Below, one piece after another: positions 14,212 through 21,204 of a DNA stretch of 23,088 nt. How positions within the stretch are numbered: position 1 is the stretch's first letter; each line of letters starts with the position of its first letter. Position numbers and translations under genes: made by a program. Source of the stretch: a virus; the IMG/VR virus record IMGVR_UViG_3300020187_000231, positions 1 through 23,088 of that record; one strand, written 5' to 3'. The notes beneath the pieces were generated by a model. The model had not been told where the DNA came from and ran no database searches. It was given only the letters and a program-made list of their open reading frames with translations.

Positions 14212-15739
14212 CTTTAACTTCTACTCCAAGTCTGCCTTAAAAATAAGAACCAAAGAAGGCAAGATAAATCCCCTAAAACTTAATAACTCGCAGCAAATCC
14301 TGGACAAAGCGGTCACCGAACAAATGGCGACTGAGGGAAAGGTGCGTGTAATTATTCTGAAAGCCAGGCAGCAGGGCCTAAGCACTTACACTGGTGGCTA
14401 TCTGTACTTCTCGGTGAGCCAGCGCCCAGCCTGTAAAGCTATGGTGATTACCCACCACGCTGACTCTACCAGGGCACTCTTCGACATGACGAAGAGATTC
14501 CATGAGCACTGCCCTGACATCCTGAAGCCTCACACCAAGTACTCAAGCCGACGGGAGATTTCATTCGATGTCCTGGACAGTTCCTTTGTGGTTGCAACGG
14601 CTGGTGGCGAGAGTATCGGACGGGGCGAGACACTTACCCATGTACACGCCTCCGAGCTGGCATTCTGGCAGAAGTCTACAGCCCTGGACAACTGGAATGG
14701 GCTTACGCAGGCAGTCCCAAATACACCAGGCACAGCTATATTTGTCGAGAGTACTGCAAACGGTGTCAATGGTATTTTCTATGACCTGTGGCGTGGTGCT
14801 GTCAATGGCACTAATGGTTATGTGCCTGTATTTATTCCTTGGTTTGCTGGGGTTGAGTATCGTGAAGCTGTGCCAGAGTCTTTTGAAAGAACCCCCGACG
14901 AAGAGGACCTGGCAGAGCAGTATGACCTGGACGATGAACAGCTTATGTTCCGTCGTAAGAAAATTGCACAGAACGGTATTGACCTATTTCGCCAGGAGTA
15001 CCCCAGTGAGCCCGACGAAGCGTTCCTGACAACAGGTCGTCCAGTCTTTAACCCCGAGCAACTATCAGACACCTTGAAAAATACTCGGGACCTCGAAAGC
15101 CGCCTGGCACTCGAGGGCGAAGAGTTCACAAATAATGCTCGAGGCGAACTGTTTACCTGGCGCCCACATGTGCCTGGCGAACAGTATGTCATCGGAGCTG
15201 ATGTCGCTATGGGTGTCCGTGGGGGTGACTACAGTGTTGCCCAGGTACTCGATAGCAAGAAGCGCCAGGTAGCAACCTGGAGAGGCCAAGCCCACCCAGA
15301 TTACTTTGCCCAGGTACTTTATAAACTAGGCGAGTACTACAACGAAGCTTACATATGTGTCGAGAATAACTCCCACGGTATTTTGACTTGTACACGCCTG
15401 GGTAAAGACATGGCGTATCCAAACTTTTACACGGAGGTTCAGCACGACAAAGTGACTGACCGTGAAACTGTAAAACTAGGTTTTTCCACCACATCAAAAA
15501 CTAAGCCCCTCATCATTGACCAGCTTCGAGCTGCGATGCGTGAGAACGAAATAGAGCTAAATGACAAGGTCACTATCAGAGAGATGATGACGTACATCGT
15601 CACAGAATCTGGAGCAATGCAAGCCGAGTCAGGCTGCTTCGATGACTGTGTGATGTCTCTGGCCCTGGCCAACTATGTTCACCAGGGAGCCTGGGAACCA
15701 ATAGATAGCACTGACGACTTTTATATAGAGATGGTATGA
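14168..15739 (+). CDS. terL: Terminase large subunit (ATPase-nuclease packaging motor)
   Basis: The protein is 523 aa from ATG 14168, which has AAGAGAG upstream; an in-frame ATG at 14153 has a poorer site and would add 5 residues. The ATPase half has a Walker A variant KARQQGLST (residues 65-73) and a Walker B region ending in catalytic Glu (HVHASELAFW, 158-167, E163). FVESTANGVNG (192-202) resembles the coupling motif. The nuclease half shows the RNase H-fold acidic set: D345 and D354 in ADVAMGVRGGDYS, E399 in CVENNSHG, and Asp in CFDDCVMSLALA near the end. It cuts concatemers and drives DNA into the prohead through the portal, which is encoded one base downstream. Full length, no disruption seen. 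Confidence 0.92.
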   Translation: MNKQLKQVRKKLLNNFNFYSKSALKIRTKEGKINPLKLNNSQQILDKAVTEQMATEGKVRVIILKARQQGLSTYTGGYLYFSVSQRPACKAMVITHHADSTRALFDMTKRFHEHCPDILKPHTKYSSRREISFDVLDSSFVVATAGGESIGRGETLTHVHASELAFWQKSTALDNWNGLTQAVPNTPGTAIFVESTANGVNGIFYDLWRGAVNGTNGYVPVFIPWFAGVEYREAVPESFERTPDEEDLAEQYDLDDEQLMFRRKKIAQNGIDLFRQEYPSEPDEAFLTTGRPVFNPEQLSDTLKNTRDLESRLALEGEEFTNNARGELFTWRPHVPGEQYVIGADVAMGVRGGDYSVAQVLDSKKRQVATWRGQAHPDYFAQVLYKLGEYYNEAYICVENNSHGILTCTRLGKDMAYPNFYTEVQHDKVTDRETVKLGFSTTSKTKPLIIDQLRAAMRENEIELNDKVTIREMMTYIVTESGAMQAESGCFDDCVMSLALANYVHQGAWEPIDSTDDFYIEMV

Positions 15740-15740
15740 C

Positions 15741-17768
15741 ATGGCAAAAAAGGACTACAAGAAACTAAGTGACAACAGCATCGTCACGCTAGTTGACCAG
15801 CAAGTTGGCAACTCAGTTGGATATGCTGATTCAGAGCTAAGCACTGAACGCGCCAAGATTATCGACTACTACAACGGTACTCTGCCTAAGCCCGCGCATG
15901 ACGGCAACTCTAAGTATGTATCTTTAGATGTATATGATGCAGTTGAAAGCCTTAAAGCAGCTCTACTTGAAACTTTTAGTGCTGGCACCCGTACCGTGAA
16001 GTTTGCCCCACAAAACGAAGATGATGTCGAACTGGCCAGGATGTGTACCGAGTACACCGATTATGTTGTCCACCGTCAGAACGACATGTTTAACGTGATG
16101 TCGACAGCCATCCATGATGCCCTGATAGCCAGGGCAGGTGTCGTAAAGGTCTTCTGGGAAAACAGTACAGAGACCGATTACGAAGAGTTCGAGGATATCA
16201 CCGAGACTGAGCTAGACATGCTGCTGGCCCAGGATAACGTGGAGCTAGTCGAAAGTACTACAGATGACATTGGTCTTACCTCGGGCACTATTGGTATCGA
16301 GAGAGACACTAGCCAGGTAGTTATTGAGAATGTTGCTCCAGAAGAGTTCCTGATTGAGAGCCAAGCTAAAAGCCTAGAGGATGTTACTTTCTGTGCCCAC
16401 CGCACCAAGAAGACATTGTCCGAGCTACGCCTGGAAGGATACTCAGAGAAACTAATCGACAAGATTGGTGACCATACTGATGTTGACTTTGAGACTGACC
16501 CCGAGGTCCTGGCACGATTTGACAACATCGGTAACTTCAGAAACGGCAGCAGCGACCACCAGGACCAGGTACGTAGTGTCATGGTGTATGAGGCATATAT
16601 CCTACTTGATGTTGAAGGCACGGGTATTGCTGAGCTGTACAAAGTCATAAAAGCAGGCAACGTGCTGCTGGAAAAAGAGAAGGTTAACCGAAAGCCCTTT
16701 GTTACTTTTGTGCCGCTGCCGACACCTCACTCGTTCTATGGTAATAACTTTGCCGACAAGGTTGTGGCAACTCAGAATGCCCGCACTGTGTTGACCAGGT
16801 CTATCCTGGACCACGCAATGATTACTAACAATCCCCGCTACACAGTAGTCAAGGGTGGCCTTAGCAATCCTCGAGAGCTTATCGATAATCGCCTGGGCGG
16901 CATTGTTAACACGACACGCCCAGATGCCATTAGCCCAATGCTCCAGGCACCTCTCAACCCCTTCATTTTCCAGACAATCAAAATGCTGGATGAGGACATG
17001 GAAGACACGACTGGTGTCAGCAAGATGAGCCAGGGCCTCAACAAAGATGCTATCTCCAAGCAAAACTCAGCCGCTATGGTTGAGCAGCTGGCCACCATGT
17101 CTCAGCAGCGTCAGAAGATTATTGCCAGGAACTTTGCTTCGCAGTTTATGAAGCCACTGTTCCACATGGTTTATAACCTAGTCTGTGAGAATGAAATGCA
17201 GGAGAAGATGGTTGAGCTAAGCGGTAGTTATGTTGTGTGTGACCCGCGTAAGTGGAAAGAAAAGCGTGATGTCCAGATTGAGTTGCACCTGGGATACGGA
17301 GAGCAAGAGAAAGAAGCTACTAAGTATCTCAACATGCACACATTACTTACCAATGACCCAAACCTAGCCGCGATGTATCAACAGCCAAATCAATATGAGC
17401 TGGCCAAGAAAATCATGGAGCTCTCAGGCGTTAAAGAAGTCAGCAACTACCTGACCAATCCTGAGAACATCGAGCCTCCACAGCCAGACCCTGCTGCAGA
17501 GATGCAAATGCAGATGGCTCAGAAGCAATTGGAGCTACAGGAACGTCAGACTGCTATAGCCGAGATGAAGGCCCAGGTCGACTCCCAGATTAGTCAGATG
17601 AAGATTGAGCTGGAGAAAGCCAAGGTCGAGAACCAACACGCTATACAGAGTGACAGCCTTGACCTCAAAGAAGAGCAGCTACGACACAAGAAACTCATTG
17701 ATTCTGCCGAGCTTGTGCTTGCACAGCAGGCTGATGAGATTACCGCCATTGCTTCCCCCAATGGTTAA
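15741..17768 (+). CDS. Portal protein (P22-like)
   Basis: The protein is 675 aa, within the 600-750 aa range of P22-type portals. The N-terminal domain (DYYNGTLPKP, SKYVSLDVYDAVESLKAALLE, CTEYTDYVVHRQNDMF) is typical of podovirus portals. The central region has the recognisable VTFVPLPTPHSFYGNNFADKV, QNARTVLTRSILDH and TTGVSKMSQGLN segments, the last near the tunnel-loop/stem region. Residues about 575-660 are a Gln/Glu/Lys-rich coiled coil (QMAQKQLELQERQTAIAEMK), which may be a long crown or barrel. It forms the dodecameric ring at one vertex, the docking site for TerL and later for the adaptor. The start lies one base after the TerL stop with only a weak purine site, so it is probably coupled to TerL. 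Confidence 0.9.
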   Translation: MAKKDYKKLSDNSIVTLVDQQVGNSVGYADSELSTERAKIIDYYNGTLPKPAHDGNSKYVSLDVYDAVESLKAALLETFSAGTRTVKFAPQNEDDVELARMCTEYTDYVVHRQNDMFNVMSTAIHDALIARAGVVKVFWENSTETDYEEFEDITETELDMLLAQDNVELVESTTDDIGLTSGTIGIERDTSQVVIENVAPEEFLIESQAKSLEDVTFCAHRTKKTLSELRLEGYSEKLIDKIGDHTDVDFETDPEVLARFDNIGNFRNGSSDHQDQVRSVMVYEAYILLDVEGTGIAELYKVIKAGNVLLEKEKVNRKPFVTFVPLPTPHSFYGNNFADKVVATQNARTVLTRSILDHAMITNNPRYTVVKGGLSNPRELIDNRLGGIVNTTRPDAISPMLQAPLNPFIFQTIKMLDEDMEDTTGVSKMSQGLNKDAISKQNSAAMVEQLATMSQQRQKIIARNFASQFMKPLFHMVYNLVCENEMQEKMVELSGSYVVCDPRKWKEKRDVQIELHLGYGEQEKEATKYLNMHTLLTNDPNLAAMYQQPNQYELAKKIMELSGVKEVSNYLTNPENIEPPQPDPAAEMQMQMAQKQLELQERQTAIAEMKAQVDSQISQMKIELEKAKVENQHAIQSDSLDLKEEQLRHKKLIDSAELVLAQQADEITAIASPNG

Positions 17769-17792
17769 CTTAGTCTTTTGAAGGAGAGACGT

Positions 17793-18056
17793 ATGACGCA
17801 AGAAGAACAAATGATTCACTTAGGTAACGCCGCTGAAGAAACTTTAAAAAACGAAGCTTTCGTAGCTATCGTCAACCAGGTTATCAGCAATAGTTTTAAT
17901 ACTTTTGTCGGTACTGAGCCTGGCGATACTGACGCAAGGACAGCGGCTTATTACCAACACAAAGCCATCCGCGAGATTATTGACACAATGCAACAACATG
18001 TGTCTGTGCGTGATGAAATTAATGGACGAAATAAAGAAACACCAGAAGAGGAATAG
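17793..18056 (+). CDS. Small acidic protein between portal and scaffold
   Basis: The protein is 87 aa. I start it at ATG 17793, 6 bases after AAGGAG (17781-17786); a TTG at 17778 would lie upstream of that site and is unlikely. The sequence is helical: NAAEETLKNEAFVAIVNQVI, then an exposed loop FVGTEPGDTDAR, then a helix REIIDTMQQHV, ending in charged residues (KETPEEE). Small helical proteins are often encoded between portal and scaffold in podoviruses, but I cannot name this one. It may be a head-assembly accessory protein. It ends 3 bases before the scaffold ATG. Confidence 0.7.
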   Translation: MTQEEQMIHLGNAAEETLKNEAFVAIVNQVISNSFNTFVGTEPGDTDARTAAYYQHKAIREIIDTMQQHVSVRDEINGRNKETPEEE

Positions 18057-18059
18057 ACT

Positions 18060-19085
18060 ATGTCCCTGGATAACGTCAATGAAAGTTCCAACCCTGTAGC
18101 AGCGGAATCTATCGATGATGCTGCAGAAGCAATTCTTGGAATGTGGGAGGACGCTGAAGAGCTATCCGAAGAAGACCAAGAGGCTGAGGCAGAAGCTACT
18201 GACGAGACTGAAGTAGCTGAAGCTGAAGAAGACGAGAATGAAGAAGACCTAGAATCCGATGAGGACGATGAGGACCCTGAAGATGAAGACACCGAAGAAG
18301 ACGACGAAGAAACCAGCGAAGAAGACGAAGAGCAAGAAGTCCAAGTCCTCGATGAAGAAAGCCTGGTAGAAATTGTTGTCGACGGTGAAACCAAACAGGC
18401 ATCCGTCAAAGACCTTAAAAGACTCTATGGTCAGGAAGCATCTCTCACCCGAAAGTCTCAAGAAATGGCATCACAACGTAAGTTGGCAGATGACCAGATG
18501 CAAAAAGCCGATGCATCATTGCAAGCCATGCTGACCCGTGCCCAGGAACGATACAAGCCGTATGCAGAAGTTGACATGTTAGTTGCTAGTAAGCAAATGT
18601 CAGCCGATGACTTTACAGCTCTTCGTGCCGAAGCTCGCCAGGCAGAAGAAGACCTAAAGTTTCTTTCCGAAGAAGCCGACCAGTTCTATGGTTACGTTAA
18701 GCAGCAGCAGAGCGAGTCTTTGCAGCAGCAAGCGAAGGAATGCATAAAGGTTCTCCAGCAGGATGTCCCTGACTGGTCCAACGACCTTTATAACGATATC
18801 CGTAGTTACGCTATTTCCCAGGGATTACCAGAAGACCAGGTTAATCAATATGCAGACCCTAATGTTATCAAGTTACTTAACAAGGCCCGCATGTTCGACC
18901 AAACCAAGAAGGTAGCCACTGTGAAAAAAGCTAAGGCAGCGAAGAAAGTTCTTAGGTCTAAGAAAGCCCCACCAAACAGTGCTGAACTCAAGAAACAGAA
19001 TCAGCAACGTAAGGTGGATAAGCTCAGGGCTAATGCTAATGACCTCGACAATATTGCAGATGTGATTATGTCTAACTGGCAGTGA
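18060..19085 (+). CDS. Capsid scaffolding protein
   Basis: The protein is 341 aa. Residues about 30-105 are extremely acidic, mostly Glu and Asp with almost no hydrophobic residues. Then comes VDGETKQASVKDLKRLYG, a pattern common in phage scaffolds. A long charged helical part follows (about 135-250, with LARQAEEDLKFLSEEADQFY-type heptads). The C-terminus is basic (KKAKAAKKVLRSKKAPPNSA and after), as expected for the end that binds the capsid protein in P22-type scaffolds. AGAGGA stands before the ATG. It lies between the portal and major capsid genes, the standard place. It templates shell assembly and is then released. No protease domain is visible. Confidence 0.85.
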   Translation: MSLDNVNESSNPVAAESIDDAAEAILGMWEDAEELSEEDQEAEAEATDETEVAEAEEDENEEDLESDEDDEDPEDEDTEEDDEETSEEDEEQEVQVLDEESLVEIVVDGETKQASVKDLKRLYGQEASLTRKSQEMASQRKLADDQMQKADASLQAMLTRAQERYKPYAEVDMLVASKQMSADDFTALRAEARQAEEDLKFLSEEADQFYGYVKQQQSESLQQQAKECIKVLQQDVPDWSNDLYNDIRSYAISQGLPEDQVNQYADPNVIKLLNKARMFDQTKKVATVKKAKAAKKVLRSKKAPPNSAELKKQNQQRKVDKLRANANDLDNIADVIMSNWQ

Positions 19086-19098
19086 CGCCAAGTTTTTT
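19075..19098 (+). terminator. Possible weak intrinsic terminator between scaffold and capsid genes
   Basis: ACTGGC (19075-19080) can pair with GCCAAGT (19087-19093) with one bulged A, around the loop AGTGAC. T6 follows at 19093-19098. It overlaps the scaffold stop codon. The stem is short, so termination would be partial. It would lower read-through into the capsid gene unless a promoter lies just downstream, or it may act as an RNA end or processing site. Confidence 0.4.
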
Positions 19099-19129
19099 AT
19101 CCCCTAATATTCCATAAGGAAATCTAAAT

Positions 19130-20014
19130 ATGTCTACATTAGTATCGTATGCCACGGTTGGCCTGGCTGAGGATGTATCTCAGACTATTGCCAATATCTC
19201 CCCAACCTCTACTCCTTTCCAGACTCTTGTAAAGAGCGAGAAAGTATCTGCTCGTACCTTTGAGTGGCTCGAAGATTCAATTCGTGCAGCGGGCGTCAAT
19301 GCCCTGGTAGAAGGAGCTGACGCTTCAACTACTGCCATCGCTCAGCCAACTACCCGTAGCAACACCACTCAGATTATCGGTGAAGCTTTCAAGGTAGCTG
19401 CAACAGTTGACGCTGTGAAGACTCACGGTCGTGCGAAGGAAACTGCCTACGCTCTGGCTAAGACTCTGAAAGCCATCAAGCTTGACGTAGAAAAAGCCAT
19501 GATTGGTGTCGACCAGGCTGCAGTAACTGGCAGCGCCTCAGCAGCACGTAAGATGGCTTCTGTGTCTCAGCAGATTTCTACAACTGTTGACGCAGGTTCC
19601 AACTCCACCGACGCACTGACTGAAGCTAAGCTGCTTGAGTTGCACCAGGATTGTTATGAGAACGGTAGTGACCCCTCTGTTCTGATGATTAAGCCTGCTG
19701 ATGCAACTATCGTAGCTAACTTTGCTACAGCGTCTAGCCGTGAGCGTGACTTTGGTTCTTCGAAGACCCTGGTCAACGCGATTGAAGTACTGGTAACTCC
19801 ATTCGGAGAGATTCGTACTTTGATTAACCGCAACCAGCTGAGCACTCACGCTTTCCTCATCGACCCCTCGATGTTTAAGCAGTGTGTTCTGCGTCCGTTC
19901 ACTCGTACTTTGCTTGCTAAGAATGGCGACTCTGATACTCACTTCTGTGTGGGTGAAGTTTCCGTTAAGCACAGCAACTTTAGTGACAGCGGAATGATTA
20001 CTGGTCTTTCTTGA
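19130..20014 (+). CDS. Major capsid protein (DUF5309 / SU10-type)
   Basis: The protein is 294 aa. Residues about 1-40 (TVGLAEDVSQTIANISPTST, PFQTLVKSEK) and the following FEWLEDSIRAA, EGADAS, TQIIGEAFKVAATVDAV, GRAKETAYALAKTLKAIKLD segments match the DUF5309 major capsid family, an HK97-fold shell protein. Further family landmarks are GSASAARKMASV and KPADATIVANFA, and the strand-rich end. AAGGAA stands 8 bases before the ATG. The gene follows the scaffold and is flanked by two possible terminators, consistent with it being expressed at its own level as the most abundant virion protein. Its codons are markedly GCT/GTA/AAG/CGT-rich, in line with high expression. Confidence 0.93.
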   Translation: MSTLVSYATVGLAEDVSQTIANISPTSTPFQTLVKSEKVSARTFEWLEDSIRAAGVNALVEGADASTTAIAQPTTRSNTTQIIGEAFKVAATVDAVKTHGRAKETAYALAKTLKAIKLDVEKAMIGVDQAAVTGSASAARKMASVSQQISTTVDAGSNSTDALTEAKLLELHQDCYENGSDPSVLMIKPADATIVANFATASSRERDFGSSKTLVNAIEVLVTPFGEIRTLINRNQLSTHAFLIDPSMFKQCVLRPFTRTLLAKNGDSDTHFCVGEVSVKHSNFSDSGMITGLS

Positions 20015-20036
20015 TTCAGTAGTTAGTAAGTAGTTT

Positions 20037-20103
20037 GCAGGTGGGGCCTGGTAAAGCAGGTTCCGCTCTCCTTACTGCCCGACCTGGGTCCCACCTGCAT
20101 TTT
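20037..20103 (+). terminator. Nested hairpin with short T run after the capsid gene
   Basis: GCAGGTGGG (20037-20045) pairs perfectly with CCCACCTGC (20090-20098), and ATTTTAT follows. Inside, CAGGT (20057-20061) can pair with ACCTG (20082-20086). Because GCAGGT and ACCTG each occur twice, alternative pairings are possible. Location after the major capsid gene parallels T7 T-phi, which reduces transcription past gene 10. The T run is short, so partial termination or RNA protection is more likely than a full stop. Confidence 0.6.
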
Positions 20104-20122
20104 ATCTAAGGAGAAGAAACCA

Positions 20123-20431
20123 ATGTCTGATTCAGACACTTTGCACACTGTGCAGTCGAATGTCCTACGCGACAACGACGAACATAATTTTAATATCCAG
20201 CAGACACAACATATTCCTCAGAGCTTCCTAGACAACATACGCAAACAGCGAGATGACTCCTTGGGGCTTAACGAAGGTGAATATATGAGTGTTGCTCGGG
20301 TGCCTGTCCTGGTCCATGAGAAGTGGCTCCGGGAGGGTTTTGACATGATGAAAGAACCAGCCTATGCGATTGTCGCCAGGCTCAAACAAGAAAACCTGGA
20401 TGCGTTTTTGACCACAAAGAAAAAGGTGTAG
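20123..20431 (+). CDS. Conserved-type small protein downstream of the capsid gene
   Basis: The protein is 102 aa, with AAGGAG before the ATG. The N-terminal ~35 residues are polar (Gln, Asn, Asp), followed by IPQSFLDNIRKQRDDS. A folded part follows, with YMSVARVPVLVHEKWLREGF and PAYAIVARLKQENLDAF. It ends in a basic KTKKKV-like tail. The pattern 'S.ARVP..VV.KW..EGFD' recurs in podovirus genomes next to the capsid or adaptor genes, but I know of no established function. It may be a head or connector accessory protein. It lies after the nested hairpin, so its expression is probably lower than that of the capsid. Confidence 0.75.
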   Translation: MSDSDTLHTVQSNVLRDNDEHNFNIQQTQHIPQSFLDNIRKQRDDSLGLNEGEYMSVARVPVLVHEKWLREGFDMMKEPAYAIVARLKQENLDAFLTTKKKV

Positions 20432-20434
20432 CGA

Positions 20435-20584
20435 ATGGCTAAGTCTGGACTGTACAACAATATCCAAAAGAAGAGGGCGCGTATCAAGGCAGGTAGCGGA
20501 GAGACCATGCGGACGCCAGGCACTAAAGGTGCTCCCACGGCCAAGGCATTTAAGAAAGCAGCTAAAACTGCAAAGAGGAAATAG
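20435..20584 (+). CDS. Very small basic phage protein (49 aa)
   Basis: ATG 20435 to TAG 20582-20584 encodes 49 residues. It begins MAKSGLYNNIQKKRARIKAG, continues SGETMRTPGTKGAPTAKAF and ends with a Lys/Ala-rich helix (KKAAKTAKRK). The AKSGLY..I..KR.RI.AGSGE.MR.PG..GAPTAK pattern recurs as a small conserved phage protein with no assigned role. AAAAGGTG, overlapping the previous gene's end, is the ribosome site. The predicted charge is strongly positive, so DNA or RNA binding is plausible. The next gene starts 3 bases after its stop. Confidence 0.85.
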   Translation: MAKSGLYNNIQKKRARIKAGSGETMRTPGTKGAPTAKAFKKAAKTAKRK

Positions 20585-20587
20585 ACA

Positions 20588-21190
20588 ATGAATAAGGGCG
20601 AAATCAGGGCACACTTTAAAGCCCTTCTCAACCGCAGCGACATCACTGATGCCCTGGCCGATACTTTTATTGACCAGTCAATCAGTCGAATACAAAGGGC
20701 TCTAAGAATCCCTAGTATGGAAAAGTCTCACACATATAATATCTCTGGCTCCACAGGCTCGGTCCTGCTGCCAAATGATTTCTTAGAAGCCATTGACCTA
20801 AGCTCTGACAGCCACACACTTGAACGCCTGCCCATGCCTGAAATGCGAAACTTTAAGAAAACAGGGGAGGCTGGTGTCCCTCATTTTTTCACTAGGGAGG
20901 GGGGTAGTTTGCTTATACACCCTACGCCCAGCTCTGGCAGCCTATCTCTTAATTACTATGCTCAGTTTCCTGCTATGGCTTCGGATACTGACACAAACAA
21001 CCTCACGGTTGTAGGTGGTGACCTGGTTATCTATGGTGCATTGACCTATGCCTCAGACTATTACCTGGATGAGCGTACCCCACTCTTTGAGCAAAAATAC
21101 AACCAGTTCTTAATTGAAATCCAAGAGCAAGCTGACAGCGCAGAGCTGACAGGAAGCCTCCAGGCCATACGCCCAACATACAACTATTAG
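20588..21190 (+). CDS. Head-tail adaptor protein
   Basis: The protein is 200 aa. The N-terminal helical bundle (GEIRAHFKALLNRSDITDAL, FIDQSISRIQRALRIPSME) leads to a beta part (GSVLLPNDFLEAIDLS, LERLPMPEMRN, PHFFTREGGSLLIHPTPS, LSLNYYAQFPAM). A final helix follows (YLDERTPLFEQKYNQFLIEI). This matches the podovirus adaptor family that binds under the portal, in the role of T7 gp11 and P22 gp4. The 'FLE...l.....tLER.p' and 'lhP.P..g..l.l.YY...p' elements are the clearest. AGAGGAA stands before the ATG, overlapping the small basic gene's end. It joins the capsid-side genes to the fibre gene that follows. Confidence 0.8.
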   Translation: MNKGEIRAHFKALLNRSDITDALADTFIDQSISRIQRALRIPSMEKSHTYNISGSTGSVLLPNDFLEAIDLSSDSHTLERLPMPEMRNFKKTGEAGVPHFFTREGGSLLIHPTPSSGSLSLNYYAQFPAMASDTDTNNLTVVGGDLVIYGALTYASDYYLDERTPLFEQKYNQFLIEIQEQADSAELTGSLQAIRPTYNY

Positions 21191-21204
21191 TATTCGGAGA
21201 AATA

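Noticed and set aside
14568-15029. 153-codon + frame inside the large terminase gene
   Set aside because: It overlaps the invariant Walker B and coupling motifs of TerL, has no strong ribosome site, and its codon pattern does not fit the neighbours.
17951-18409. Minus-strand Ser-rich frame opposite the acidic scaffold region
   Set aside because: It is the antisense of GAA/GAC/GAT repeats and gives serine runs only, with no ribosome site or family resemblance.
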